From: Nitrosomonas stercoris
Lineage (GTDB): Bacteria; Pseudomonadota; Gammaproteobacteria; Burkholderiales; Nitrosomonadaceae
Reading direction: 5' to 3'
Assembly (NCBI GenBank): GCA_006742785.1
Contig: AP019755.1
Coordinates: forward strand, 1,736,001 to 1,800,000
DNA: 64,000 bases
Shown here: positions 8,925-18,500 of the stretch, one piece after another
Layout: the number at the start of each line of letters is the position of its first letter
Numbering within the stretch: position 1 is the stretch's first letter
Made by a program: the position numbers and the translations under genes
Notes under the pieces: generated by a model
Told to the model about the DNA's origin: nothing
The model's input: only the letters and a program-made list of their open reading frames with translations
Database searches by the model: none

Positions 8925-10112
8925 ATGGATATTGCATCGGTATTGTTAACCGGGCTTATTGATCTGCCATGGTGGGGGTATATTGTTGTAGCGTTAGTTT
9001 TTACGCATATAACGATTGCCGGTATTACTATTTTCCTGCATCGCCATCAAGCACACCGTGCGTTGGATCTACATCCTATTCCTAGTCATTTTTTCCGTTT
9101 TTGGTTGTGGCTGACAACAGGAATGGTGACTAAAGAATGGGCAGCTATTCATCGCAAACATCATGCAAAATGTGAAACGATTGATGATCCTCATAGCCCA
9201 CAGATTTTTGGAATTAAAAAAGTACTATCTGAAGGTGCCGAGCTGTATAAGATTGAAGCCAAGAATCAGGAAACCCTTGATCGTTATGGGCACGGTACAC
9301 CGGACGACTGGATGGAACGGCATGTCTACACCAAACACAGTGTGATGGGTATTGTGTTGATGCTCATTATTAATGTTATATTATTTGGTGCAATTGGTTT
9401 GACAATCTGGGCAGTACAAATGATGTGGACGCCTGTTTTTGCAGCAGGTGTGATTAATGGTATTGGTCATTATTGGGGGTATCGTAATTTCCGCCCCGAA
9501 GACGCCAGTACCAATATCGTTCCGTGGGGTATATTGATTGGTGGTGAAGAGCTACATAATAATCATCATGCTTATCCGACTTCTGCCAGATTATCCAATA
9601 AATGGTATGAGTTTGATATCGGCTGGATGTATATCCGGTTAATGGAAATGGTGGGCTGGGCGCGAGTGAAGAAAGTAGCTCCTAAATTACAACTGAACAA
9701 AGGTAAAACAGAGTGTGATTTAGAAACACTGCAGGCGGTTATTTCTCATCGCTATGAAGTGTTGGCAAAGTATGCTAAATCTTTAAGAGTTGCTTTCAAG
9801 AACGAATTGGCAGACATTCAACAAGCTTCAGCTGAATTGGGGGTTGATGGAGCAACGTTAAGAAATTGGATACTGGCCGATGCTAAAACTTTGAAAGAAG
9901 AAGAGCGGGCTAAGCTGGATCAAGCTCTGAGCCGTACTCAAAAACTAAATACACTTTACCGTATGCGGGAAGAGTTGTCTTCAATATGGGAGCGGTCAGC
10001 TGCAACCAAAGACGAGTTGCTTAAACAACTTGAAGACTGGTGTCGTCGCGCAGAGGAAAGTGGCATAGAGTGGTTGGAGAATTTCTCTCGCAGATTGCGT
10101 TGCTATGCGTAG
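8925..10112 (+). CDS. desA: DesA-family fatty acyl desaturase with C-terminal helical extension
   Basis: Membrane di-iron desaturase that should introduce a double bond into acyl chains to adjust membrane fluidity. Three histidine boxes are present: HRHQAH (about residues 39-44), HRKHH and HNNHH, between hydrophobic segments near residues 15-35 and 140-180. After about residue 260 there is a charged alpha-helical tail of some 130 residues (LETLQAVISHRYEVLAKYAK to the end) that is not part of the catalytic fold. From memory such tails occur in other betaproteobacterial DesA proteins. A strong Shine-Dalgarno sequence supports the start, and a bidirectional terminator follows. Position of the double bond cannot be predicted. 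Confidence 0.88.
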   Translation: MDIASVLLTGLIDLPWWGYIVVALVFTHITIAGITIFLHRHQAHRALDLHPIPSHFFRFWLWLTTGMVTKEWAAIHRKHHAKCETIDDPHSPQIFGIKKVLSEGAELYKIEAKNQETLDRYGHGTPDDWMERHVYTKHSVMGIVLMLIINVILFGAIGLTIWAVQMMWTPVFAAGVINGIGHYWGYRNFRPEDASTNIVPWGILIGGEELHNNHHAYPTSARLSNKWYEFDIGWMYIRLMEMVGWARVKKVAPKLQLNKGKTECDLETLQAVISHRYEVLAKYAKSLRVAFKNELADIQQASAELGVDGATLRNWILADAKTLKEEERAKLDQALSRTQKLNTLYRMREELSSIWERSAATKDELLKQLEDWCRRAEESGIEWLENFSRRLRCYA

Positions 10113-10134
10113 TGTTTAGCAATTAGAATCCAAT

Positions 10135-10166
10135 AAAAAAACCGCTGTTTTATCAGCGGTTTTTTT
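10135..10166. terminator. Bidirectional rho-independent terminator
   Basis: CCGCTG (10142-10147) pairs with CAGCGG (10154-10159), flanked by seven A on the left and seven T on the right. The stem can therefore reach 13 pairs and works in both directions. It separates the plus-strand desaturase gene from the minus-strand rpmB-rpmG pair and serves both. Confidence 0.92.
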
Positions 10167-10182
10167 ATATGGGTTTGAGCAA

Positions 10183-10338
10183 TTATTTAAGCTTTGTTTC
10201 TTTATATATAACGTGTTTTCTTGCCACTGGATCAAATTTTTTAAGTTCCAGTTTTTCCGGGTTGGCACGTTTGTTTTTGGTAGTAGTATAGAAATGTCCT
10301 GTACCAGCTGAAGATTCCAGTTTTATTTTTTCACGCAT
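10183..10338 (-). CDS. rpmG: 50S ribosomal protein L33
   Basis: A 51-residue gene read directly from the minus strand: [20 protein letters not shown], then KNKR, and ending in [11 protein letters not shown]. This is the standard length and sequence of L33, a small protein of the large ribosomal subunit. The four zinc-binding cysteines of the C+ form are absent, so this is a C- type. It lies about 40 bases downstream of rpmB in the usual rpmB-rpmG order, and ends 17 bases before the shared terminator. Confidence 0.96.
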   Translation of the reverse strand: MREKIKLESSAGTGHFYTTTKNKRANPEKLELKKFDPVARKHVIYKETKLK

Positions 10339-10379
10339 AATGCACCTTTATCAGTTCATCTTATCTTGCTGAATATCGA

Positions 10380-10616
10380 TTAGATACGTTCTCCACGCGC
10401 GCGTAGATCGGCAACAACTGAATCAATACCATTTTTGTCAATGGTACGTAGCGCAGCATTGGTGAGACGTAAACGTATCCAGCGGCTTTCACTCGCTAAC
10501 CAAAAACGGTGTGATTGAAGATTAGGCAGAAAGCGACGTTTGGTTCTGTTATTTGCATGAGAGACACGATGGCCGCTCATAGGACGCTTTCCTGTGACTT
10601 GACATACACGCGCCAT
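10380..10616 (-). CDS. rpmB: 50S ribosomal protein L28
   Basis: A 78-residue protein starting [20 protein letters not shown] and carrying the family segments [12 protein letters not shown] and [19 protein letters not shown]28 is a component of the large ribosomal subunit. It is strongly basic and full length. It is the first gene of a two-gene rpmB-rpmG unit on the minus strand; an AGGAG-like ribosome site lies just before the ATG. Confidence 0.97.
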   Translation of the reverse strand: MARVCQVTGKRPMSGHRVSHANNRTKRRFLPNLQSHRFWLASESRWIRLRLTNAALRTIDKNGIDSVVADLRARGERI

Positions 10617-10681
10617 TATTTACTCCTGTCTTTAAAATTCCTAAGCCAAGTATTATAGCTTGTAAAGGTATAATGCTTCAA

Positions 10682-11356
10682 TCAAATCAAACCGCGTTCC
10701 GCAAATGAAACTACTTCGTTGTTGCCAATAACAAAGTGATCAAGTACTTTCACCTCTACCAGCGCCAGTGCTTGTTTGAGTGATTGAGTCAATTTTTCAT
10801 CTGCTTTACTGGGTTCAGCCGCTCCTGAAGGGTGATTATGTGCAAAGATCATCGCTGCGGCATTATGAAATAAAGCGCGTTTGACCACTTCACGTGGATA
10901 AACACTGGCTTGAGTGAGCGTACCCTGGAATAGTTCTTCGATAATGATAATGCGATGTTTGGCATCCAGAAAGATACCAGCAAAAACTTCATGCGGCTTT
11001 TCTCCCAGGCTGAGGCGGAGATAATTGCGTACAGATTGTGGTGAATCCATAATAGCGCCACTTTTTAGTTCTTCTGCGAGCGCTCGTCTAGCCATTTCCA
11101 TCACTGCTTGCAGTTGTGCGAACTTGGCGGGACCCATACCAGGTAGTTTGGTAAATTCATGCAGATTTGCAGCGCACAACTTTGTCAAGCTACCAAAATG
11201 GGTAAGCAAGTCGCGTGCGAGTTCAACTGCACTTTTCCCAGTGACGCCAGTACGCAGAAAAATAGCCAGTAATTCAGCATCAGACAAAACGGTTGCTCCC
11301 TTTTGTATCAATTTTTCTCGGGGGCGCTCAGCTTCTGGCCAATCTGAAATTGCCAT
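10682..11356 (-). CDS. radC: RadC-family JAB/MPN-domain protein
   Basis: A 224-residue protein with an N-terminal helix-hairpin-helix region ([20 protein letters not shown]) and a C-terminal JAB1/MPN metalloprotease-like domain carrying the zinc-site motif [14 protein letters not shown]. Despite the name, an actual role in recombination repair is not established for the family. The ATG at 11356 ([16 protein letters not shown]) is the family start; the longer reading from 11419 adds 21 unrelated residues. It is a stand-alone chromosomal copy between rpmB and the divergent coaBC, not part of a visible mobile element. Confidence 0.9.
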   Translation of the reverse strand: MAISDWPEAERPREKLIQKGATVLSDAELLAIFLRTGVTGKSAVELARDLLTHFGSLTKLCAANLHEFTKLPGMGPAKFAQLQAVMEMARRALAEELKSGAIMDSPQSVRNYLRLSLGEKPHEVFAGIFLDAKHRIIIIEELFQGTLTQASVYPREVVKRALFHNAAAMIFAHNHPSGAAEPSKADEKLTQSLKQALALVEVKVLDHFVIGNNEVVSFAERGLI

Positions 11357-11491
11357 ATTTAAATGAATCCTGTAGAAATGAGTTGTTTTAGTGAGTGGTA
11401 TCACATAGTGAACGGCCAATATGAGAAAAGATTGATAGTGGTTTGTTTTTATTGAGGAATATGTTCGTTTTTATCGGTTTGTTAAAATAAA

Positions 11492-12730
11492 ATGTCAGTG
11501 AATTCACTTGCAGGAAAACGCTTGTTGTTGGGGGTGACTGGTGGTATTGCTGCGTATAAAGCGGCGGAACTATCTCGATTGCTCGTGCGAGAGGGTGCGC
11601 TTGTGCAAGTAGTGATGACTGCCGCTGCTTGTCAATTTGTTGGTGCGCCTACCTTTCAGGCATTAACTGGCCATAAAGTGTTTACTGAGCTGTGGGATGC
11701 AGATATGGCCAATAACATGGCGCATATCAATCTTTCACGAGAAGCAGATGCAGTGTTAATTGCGCCAGCCAGCGCAAATTTCATGGCTAAACTTGCCCAT
11801 GGTTTGGCTGATGATTTACTTTCAACGCTTTGTTTGGCACGCAACTGTCCATTGCTAGTCGCGCCGGCGATGAATCGGCAAATGTGGGAAAATGCCGCGA
11901 CACAACGTAATGTGGCTCTCCTGCAGCAGGATAGAGTCACAATACTGGGGCCAGATAGCGGTGAACAGGCTTGTGGAGAATATGGTGCAGGTCGTATGCT
12001 GGAACCAGCTGATTTGTTGGCAGCTGTTCGTCGTTTCTTCCAGCCGAAATACCTTGAAGGTAAACGAGTACTAATAACAGCTGGCCCAACTTTTGAGGCA
12101 ATAGATGCGGTGAGAGGATTAACCAATCGCAGTTCTGGAAGAATGGGGCTGGCAATGGCGCAAGCCGCACTTGAAGCGGGCACGCGAGTGACATTGATTT
12201 GTGGCCCAATTTGCCTGCCATTGCCAGCTGTTCATAAATTTGTCCAAGTCGTCAGTGCTGAGGAAATGTTGGCAGCAGTCAAAAATGAGGTGGACAACAG
12301 TGATATTTTTATCAGTGTCGCGGCGGTCGCAGATTATCGTCCCGCTGAATACCATGCTTCCAAACTCAAAAAGAAAGAGCAGAATATCACGCTAACATTA
12401 GTGCCTAATCCTGATATTGTGCGCTATGTAGCTAGTTTGCCCAACCCACCGTTTTGTGTTGGATTTGCGGCAGAAACAGATAATATTGAGCAGTATGCAG
12501 CAGAAAAACGAAGCAGAAAAAAATTACCGTTGATTGTTGCCAATCATGCTACTGAAGCAATTGGTGCTGATGCAAGTACTTTGATGTTGCTGGATGAAGA
12601 GGGAACGCATCATCTACCAAAAGTTGATAAAAGTGTGCAGGCCAGACTGGTAATGGCGCACATTGCCCACCTTTACGATAATCGCAAGAATAACTACCAG
12701 AAACATTTCCATCATGATGAAACAAGTTGA
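11492..12730 (+). CDS. coaBC: Bifunctional phosphopantothenoylcysteine synthetase/decarboxylase
   Basis: Two consecutive steps of coenzyme A synthesis: condensation of 4'-phosphopantothenate with cysteine, then FMN-dependent decarboxylation. The 412-residue protein starts with the flavoprotein CoaC half ([53 protein letters not shown] with the active-site cysteine). The CoaB half follows ([45 protein letters not shown]). The stop overlaps the start of dut, so the two are probably translationally coupled, a common pairing in proteobacteria. Confidence 0.96.
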   Translation: MSVNSLAGKRLLLGVTGGIAAYKAAELSRLLVREGALVQVVMTAAACQFVGAPTFQALTGHKVFTELWDADMANNMAHINLSREADAVLIAPASANFMAKLAHGLADDLLSTLCLARNCPLLVAPAMNRQMWENAATQRNVALLQQDRVTILGPDSGEQACGEYGAGRMLEPADLLAAVRRFFQPKYLEGKRVLITAGPTFEAIDAVRGLTNRSSGRMGLAMAQAALEAGTRVTLICGPICLPLPAVHKFVQVVSAEEMLAAVKNEVDNSDIFISVAAVADYRPAEYHASKLKKKEQNITLTLVPNPDIVRYVASLPNPPFCVGFAAETDNIEQYAAEKRSRKKLPLIVANHATEAIGADASTLMLLDEEGTHHLPKVDKSVQARLVMAHIAHLYDNRKNNYQKHFHHDETS

Positions 12731-13166
12731 TATCAAATTACTTGATGCGCGCTTGCAGGATTGTATGCCTAATTATGCAACACCCGGATCAGCGGGATTA
12801 GATTTACGTGCTTGTATTGATGCGCAGATTAAAATTCAGCCAGGTGAAACTTTGCTGATTCCTTCTGGAATAGCAATTCATCTAGCTGACCCCGGTTTTG
12901 CCGCTGTGGTTCTGCCACGTTCCGGCTTGGGACATAAGCATGGAATCGTGCTGGGCAATCTGGTGGGGCTGATCGATTCGGATTATCAGGGACAAATCTT
13001 GGTTTCCTGCTGGAATCGAGGGCAGACCACATTTGCACTGGAACCATTGGAGCGAATTGCGCAGCTGGTCATCGTTCCGGTAATACAAGCCAGCTTCAAT
13101 GTGGTGAATGATTTTCAGCAGAGTCAGCGCGGAGAGCAGGGATTCGGTAGTACCGGTAAATGCTGA
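12714..13166 (+). CDS. dut: dUTP diphosphatase
   Basis: Trimeric dUTPase that hydrolyses dUTP to dUMP and keeps uracil out of DNA. The 150-residue protein has all five motifs: [47 protein letters not shown] and the C-terminal [10 protein letters not shown]. Two adjacent ATG codons (12714 and 12717) can start it; the first gives MMK, as in E. coli Dut. The start lies inside the coaBC stop region (17-base overlap) and its stop overlaps the next gene by 7 bases, so coaBC-dut-DUF192 reads as one operon. Confidence 0.96.
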   Translation: MMKQVDIKLLDARLQDCMPNYATPGSAGLDLRACIDAQIKIQPGETLLIPSGIAIHLADPGFAAVVLPRSGLGHKHGIVLGNLVGLIDSDYQGQILVSCWNRGQTTFALEPLERIAQLVIVPVIQASFNVVNDFQQSQRGEQGFGSTGKC

Positions 13167-13606
13167 GAGCCTGTTTCGCTGTACTGTTGATAATCAGCGG
13201 ATTGAATACGGCTGGCGCCGAAAATCAACAGTTACCAATCATGAAGCTCAGTATTCTGGATCACGTAATCACCGTCGAGCTGGCGGATACCGCATCAGCT
13301 CGCATGATTGGGCTGATGCATCGACGTAAGCTGCCGGAAAATGACGGTATGCTTTTTATTTTTCCAGCTCCCGGTATTCATTGCATGTGGATGAAAGATA
13401 CCGTTATTCCTCTGAGTGTCGCCTTCCTGGATGAAATGGGAAAGATCATCAATCTTGCTGAAATGGTGCCTGAAACACTTATTCCACACTGCTCGGTCAG
13501 TGCAGCACGATATGCACTTGAAATGAATTCTGGTTGGTTTACAGCACGAAAGATCAAAGTGGGTGATCGGACTATAGAAGCCATAAATTCCGGCAGCATA
13601 TGGTAA
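13160..13606 (+). CDS. Exported DUF192 protein
   Basis: A 148-residue protein with an N-terminal signal peptide ([20 protein letters not shown]) and a DUF192 domain recognised from [40 protein letters not shown] and [16 protein letters not shown]192 proteins are small periplasmic beta-barrel proteins without a settled function. The start codon overlaps the dut stop by 7 bases (ATGCTGA), which points to translational coupling. It is the last gene before a 500-base gene-free stretch. Confidence 0.85.
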   Translation: MLRACFAVLLIISGLNTAGAENQQLPIMKLSILDHVITVELADTASARMIGLMHRRKLPENDGMLFIFPAPGIHCMWMKDTVIPLSVAFLDEMGKIINLAEMVPETLIPHCSVSAARYALEMNSGWFTARKIKVGDRTIEAINSGSIW

Positions 13607-14106
13607 AAATATACGTATTACCATACGAGCCGTCACAGGTGTGGATACTATCTGTTTGACAACAGGCCAGTTTCTGCCTTTCATACATAAAAAATTTCTA
13701 TCGTTATTTGCAGTATCTAGAAAGGTATTGTAAGTAAGCATACATAAGCTTCTCGTTTGACCCTATTCAATTGTTATGAGATTATCTGGTCTCTGTTGAA
13801 TCTTCTACCTGGAATAATTAGCAGAATGTACAGGAATGACCGTGACTTCCGGAAGTGATGTAACTGACAAAATGCCGGGAGAGTATCCGGGAAGAGTTTA
13901 ATAAATTATCCGGACATGTCTGAAACGGGAAGCTGATCACCACGTTCCGGTGAGTACATTGATATTGCACGACGTATGACGGTAGGGACCATCAAAACAC
14001 AATGTCATACCAGCGGATCGCACGCTATCTATCGCAATAATACGATGTCGGGTATTTAGCCGGGCAATGCTTTTTTAATGATTACCCAGAAACGAGGAGA
14101 CAGGTA
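13607..14106 (+). other. 500-base intergenic stretch upstream of the PEP-CTERM gene
   Basis: No open frame with coding character was found on either strand. A short imperfect dyad (CGTAT-TACC-ATACG, near 13614-13627) follows the DUF192 stop, and a 12-base near-palindrome CGGACATGTCTG lies in the middle. The last bases hold an AACGAGGAGACAGGTA ribosome site before the ATG at 14107. I looked for a sigma-54 GG-N10-GC pattern near the start and did not find one. The length leaves room for an unrecognised regulatory region or decayed mobile DNA. Confidence 0.5.
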
Positions 14107-14780
14107 ATGAAATATCGTTTTACCAGAGCAGCCAGTAGTTTTTTATGTGCAACGGTTGTCGGGGTGAGTGCACCCGGTTTTGCCAGTGAGCTGATTTTCG
14201 ATACTACCAATGGCATCGCAAAATTGGATGGTGCAGCGCTCAGCAGTATCAATGGAACAGGTTTTAACTATCACGTTACTGATCAAGGGCTGGGGCAGTT
14301 CATCTTTGGAGGAAATCTTGATTTATCATCCTTTGATACGGTGAAAGGTACCGGTGATCGAGGTGTTTCCCTGCTGGTGGTGGGTGATGTTCACATTGGA
14401 GAAAATACTACCATAGATGTTTCTGCCGCCGAAACACCTAAACGCTACCTCGGCTCAGCGGGTGGTCCCGGTGGTGGTACTGGCGGTGATGGGGGTCTGG
14501 GTGGAACAGGTGGCCTCGGGGGAGCGGGTGGTGCAGAGCATAAGCTGGAGCAGATAAACCGCAATGGAGGCCCTGGATCTGATTATATTCGTGAAGACGG
14601 CACTAATTCGGAGGTAGGGATAGGCCCGGGTGAAAACGGCAAGAAGGGTATCGATGGCGCTGATGGTTTGGCTGGTCACATGGGAAATCCTGGTGCTGTT
14701 GGGCAGGATGGTGGCTCTGGTACTGGTAACTATACGGTTGCTGCAGGTGGAGCTCCGGGTATCATGAGAACGACTCCTTA

Positions 14781-14797
14781 GAGCCTGTTTACGATCT
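14781..14797. repeat. Left terminal inverted repeat of the IS and TTA duplication
   Basis: 17-base repeat matching the complement of 15613-15629 with one mismatch at its sixth base. The TTA at 14778-14780 immediately before it recurs at 15630-15632. The transposase stop codon (complement of 14789-14791) lies inside this repeat. Confidence 0.9.
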
Positions 14798-15587
14798 TCT
14801 GAGTAATAGTGCCAAGAAAGCCAAATGAATGAGCTGCAAGCTGGTATCAAGTTTACGTTCGCAGTTTTTCCATAATCTTCGGCACTTTTCCAGCCAGGCG
14901 AAACTATGTTCCACTATCCAGCGCCTGGGCATAACCTTGAAGGTATGCAGTTTGCTGCGTTTGGCGATCTGCACGGTGACAGGTTTGCCCAGAATTTCTT
15001 GCACACTTTCGGCAAATGGTGCTCCAGTATAGCCACCGTCACACAGCAAACCTTGTACTTGCCCCAAACTCGATCTGCAACGCTTCAAGGCCTGCAATGC
15101 ACCGTTACGGTCAGTCACTTCCGCTGTCGTCACTGCAATGGCGTGCGGCAACCCCAAGGTATCAACAGCGATATGGCGCTTGATGCCCGACACCTTCTTG
15201 CCGGCGTCATAGCCTTTCTGGTCAGCCGTGTCTGTATTCTTCACGCTTTGCGCGTCCACAATCAAGAACGTGCTGCAAGCGTTGCGCCCCAGTTTCTCTC
15301 GGGCCGCGCCAACCTGATTTTTTTAATGCCTGCTCCAGCACGCTCACGCCGTGCTGGTCAGGCTCATTCCATTTGCGCCAATAGGCATATACACTCTGCC
15401 ATTTGGGAAACTCTCCGGGCAAAAATCTCCACTGGCAACCAGTACGCAGCAGATACAGCACAGCACAAAATACTTCATACAAATCTATTGTCGTGGGTTT
15501 GGTGCTGCGCCTCACGCTACGCAATAGCGGCTCTATCTCGGCAAACTTCTCTTTGCTAATATCACCGGCATATTTTGTTCTCTTCAT
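14789..15587 (-). CDS. IS5-family DDE transposase made by a -1 frameshift
   Basis: The first frame (15587 down to 15222) gives the N-terminal part, beginning MKRTKYAGDISKEKFAEI and including YEVFCAVLYLLRTGCQWR. The second (open down to 14789) gives the catalytic part. At 15318-15324 the coding strand reads TTAAAAAAATCA. A -1 slip on the seven A joins LKK to NQVGAAREKLGRNACSTF and on to LIVDAQSVKNT. The second phase has a TAA just upstream, so it cannot start far on its own. DDE residues: Asp in IVDAQSV, Asp in LLCDGGYTG and Glu in RWIVEHSFAWLEK. Full length about 260 residues, normal for the IS427 group. Confidence 0.88.
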
Positions 15588-15612
15588 CCACGTATCGTAA
15601 GGAATAATGATG

Positions 15613-15629
15613 AGATCGTAAACGGGCTC
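15613..15629. repeat. Right terminal inverted repeat of the IS
   Basis: AGATCGTAAACGGGCTC is the partner of the left end. The target duplication TTA follows directly at 15630-15632, after which the host gene resumes in frame. Confidence 0.9.
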
Positions 15630-17151
15630 TTATAATGGTGGTGAGGGTGGATTAGGTGGTACTGGGGGGTTAGGCGGTAATGATAATAGGCCATCAGGAG
15701 ATAAAGAACCTAATAAAGGTACTCCTGGCGCTAACGGTGCTGATGGGAGATGGGGCAGTGAGGGGGATGGAGGATACAATGGTGCTGATGGCACAAATCT
15801 GGCCAGAGGTGAAGTTATCTCGGGGGGTGGTGGTGGTGCTGGCGGTGGCGGTAGTGCTGGTGGACAGGGTGGCGGTGGTGCTGGTGCCGGTGGCCAGGGA
15901 GGTGGTGGCGGCGGCGGTAGGAGTCTTGATTTTTATAGAGACGGTGGTGATGGCGGGCACGGCGGTGGTGGTGGCGCCGGTGGGCGTGGTGGTGACGGTG
16001 GCACTGGAGGTATAGGCGGTGGTGGAGGCGGGGGTGGCGGTGCGCTGGAAATCATTGCCCTGGGCACTATGCAGGTGGGCGGTACATTCCTCGCGCGGGG
16101 TGATGCCGGATATCCCAACAGAGATTATTCTTTCGACTGGAGTGGCCAATATGGCCATAACGGTGCGGCTGGTTACGGCGGCGCACCGGGGAAGGATGTG
16201 TCAGCTGAAGATGGTGCTGACGGAGGCTATGGCGGGCGTGGCGGACTCGGTGGCCATGGAGGTTATGGTGGATCGGGCGGTACCGGCGGTGACGGTGCCG
16301 GCGGTACTATCAAGCTTGCGGGTACCACGATTGCTACTGTCGGCTCCGATGCTCCAAGGGTGGATGCTTCCGGCGGTAACGATACAGAGGCTACTCAGGG
16401 GCGATTTATTCTCTCCCAGGGTTCCAATGGCTCAGCTTCGTTCAACGTTCAAGGTGCCAATGTCGAAAATTTTGATGGGCCACAGATCCATAATCCCTAT
16501 ATTTATGTTCCCGATAGCCTGGCTGATTTTGCTCCGAGTGATACTTCTATGAACGGAGATTTCCGCTTCGATACCGCTCCAATGATCGGTCTGACTACCG
16601 GGCCGGATACATTCGGTATCGTTGCCGGCCTCAGTGCTCAAGATGTCATGTTCGATGCTTTGCGCAATCAGGCGCCGGATGGCGCGCTGGCTGCATTGTT
16701 GCGTGTCGAAAATTTACCCGGGCATCCTGATCTGCTCGGCACTGATCAAATCCTGCTGCTTAATCTCACTGACGATCTGCTGAATGATCTTGCAGTTGGG
16801 GCAACCCTGGCCTCTTTTAATGCACCTGTGATCCCTTTACAGCTGATGTTGGGGGGCTACGAGCATAATCCTCTGTTCCTCGCCACTGCGGCGCCAACAT
16901 TCCTCAACGGGCTGACACCTGATCAAATCTTCGCATTCACCGTGCCGGATGACATCGAATTACGCTATACGCTGTCGGTCGGAAGTTTAGGAAGTAATAA
17001 CGGTATATTGTCCACTGCAGGAGCGGGAGCCATTTATCTCACAGCGGAAACTACCCGTGCTGTACCTGAGCCTGATACCGTCGCCTTGCTGCTATTAGGC
17101 TTGTTTGGTATGACTGCTCGGCGCCGGGCACCATGCACTCGTATGGCATGA

Positions 17152-17764
17152 TGTGAGCCACACAGGGGAATCTACCCATTGATAAGTGTTTTATCGGGTT
17201 GCAGGAGATCCCTGATGTGACTCGCAGGGCGCGTGAAACTCGCACCAAAATGGGGCTTGTCCACCTCTGCAACTAACCCCCCGGCTAAACTTGTCAACCA
17301 TATAAGGATGCAGACAGAACCCCGGGGGGGTTATATAGCACATTCACTTGATCCTACTGCTCTTGCTGACGGTCCTTACTCCCTTGGCCAGATAAATGAC
17401 AAATTTGCCATTGGCATTCACCGCTTTAATGACGTACTCGGAATAACCTGTTGATAGCAATCTCTCCGAACACATTAAAAATGTTCTCAAACAGCATGGA
17501 TTCAAGAAGCTGTCACAAAGTCTGGTGACGCACGGTAAGTTTGGTACCTAAAGCATGATTTACCGATCATTCATCCTTAATTAAATCCTTTTTTATTTTT
17601 CATGATTTATATGATAATAATTACACAAATGATAACTATTTGCGTTTGTGTGTTCAAGTGTCAGCCATTACCAACACGGTAGGCTGACAGCAAAAACTGC
17701 TACCACCTGCCTTGTTTCCTAGATGTTTAGTCTCACGATATACCCGCATAAGGAGGGATAAGCT
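17152..17764. other. Gene-free stretch between PEP-CTERM gene and IS remnant
   Basis: No convincing gene. Just after the PEP-CTERM stop an imperfect dyad (CAGGGGAATCT near 17162 with AGATCCCTG near 17206) could be a weak transcript end. At 17275-17333 an arm TAACCCCCCGG faces CCGGGGGGGTTA across about 36 bases, leaving a run of seven G. Codon-like stretches such as those around 17320-17450 carry no recognisable protein. The region is probably debris of earlier insertions next to the IS481 remnant. Confidence 0.4.
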
Positions 17765-18418
17765 ATGGACAGATATTGCACAAGTGCGCCTGCACGACAG
17801 AGGTATTGCGTCGATCGATACAAGATAGTGAAGAGAGCATAGCGTCGCTGGCCGAATGATGTTATGACCTGAACCCGAAGACAGTTCACAAGTGGAAGCG
17901 CCGCAAGTTTGCTCATGATGAGCAGATAGGGTCGAAGAACCCGCGTTCGACGGTGGAAGAAGAAATCATTATCGTTGCCTTCCGTCAGATAATGTTGCTA
18001 TCGCCGGATGATTGCCTATACACGCTGCAATCGAGCATTCCACGGCTGATGCCAAGCCGCTGACCAAATACGGCAAGCTGGAAGCAGCGCAGTTCCTGCG
18101 CAATCTCATCGCCATCGTACCGTATAAAATCCACACCCTCCTGATCGACAGTGGCATCTAATTCTGCATACCGCAATGGCACAGTGGATCACACGTATGT
18201 TCGATCAGTGCCGCAACGAGCATGGTATTGAACATCGCCTCACCAAGTGAGGGCATCCCTGGACGAATGGATAAGTCGAGTATATGAACAGGACGATCAA
18301 GGATACGATTGTTAAGAAGTACTATTATCAGTCATATGACGAGTTGAAGAAACATCTGCATACGTTCTTGATGGCCTACAACTTTGCCAAGTGGCTCAAA
18401 GCCATTAAAGGGGGCTGA
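17765..18418 (+). pseudogene. Decayed IS481-type transposase
   Basis: Fragments in several phases align in order with an IS481-family transposase: an N-terminal helix-turn-helix part (DSEESIASLAE then YDLNPKTVHKWKRRK; VAFRQIMLLSPDDCLYTLQ), a middle piece (AAQFLRNLIAIVPYKIHTLL then IDSGI, stop, F where DNGIQF is usual), and a C-terminal piece (NEHGIEHRLTK, then HPWTNG, stop, VEYMNRTIKDTIVKKYYYQS, and AYNFAKWLKAIKGG). There is a frameshift after the ATG, several in-frame stops, and the section between the DNA-binding part and the catalytic core is missing (junction near 18050). Clear terminal repeats were not found. Confidence 0.82.
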
Positions 18419-18500
18419 AGTGCTAATACTCCAGCTTGAACAGGCTTCATTGATGACTAAATGTTTATGCCATCAAATACCAGGACTAAACACGTTAGTT

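Larger units (their letters stand above)
14781..15629 (-). mobile_element. Complete IS5-family (IS427-type) insertion sequence, 849 bp
   Basis: The left end GAGCCTGTTTACGATCT and the complement of the right end GAGCCCGTTTACGATCT form 17-base terminal inverted repeats with one mismatch. The element is flanked by direct TTA repeats at 14778-14780 and 15630-15632, fitting the TNA target preference of the IS427 group. It carries one transposase gene in two overlapping phases with a slippery A7. Ends, duplication and reading frames are all intact, so the insertion looks recent and the element potentially active. It lies opposite in direction to the gene it interrupts. Confidence 0.92.
14107..17151 (+). 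pseudogene. Glycine-rich PEP-CTERM protein gene split by an IS element
   Basis: Codons 1-224 (14107-14778) and a second open stretch (15634-17151) lie on either side of the IS at 14781-15629. Joining them after removing the IS and one TTA copy gives one continuous frame of about 730 codons. The product has a signal peptide (MKYRFTRAASSFLCATVV, cut near GFAS), a long Gly-rich middle of GG-x-GG units resembling collagen-like or PE-PGRS sequence, a globular C-terminal part, and a classic sorting tail: VPEPDT, a hydrophobic helix ALLLLGLFGMTA, then RRR. Such tails are processed by exosortase. As it stands the N-terminal half stops at a TAG made at the IS border and lacks the tail; the C-terminal half lacks a signal peptide. 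Confidence 0.88.

Noticed and set aside
14906-15559. Long plus-strand frame (217 codons) across the IS
   Set aside because: It lies opposite the transposase, and its sequence does not resemble any protein; the minus-strand reading carries the DDE motifs.
15634-16310. Glycine-rich tract considered as a PE-PGRS or collagen gene
   Set aside because: The frame runs from a signal peptide to a PEP-CTERM tail, so it is part of one exported protein and not a separate gene.
16019-16552. Second plus-strand frame inside the PEP-CTERM gene
   Set aside because: Out of phase with the glycine-rich frame, which continues with a signal and sorting tail; this is a by-product of the GGN repeats.
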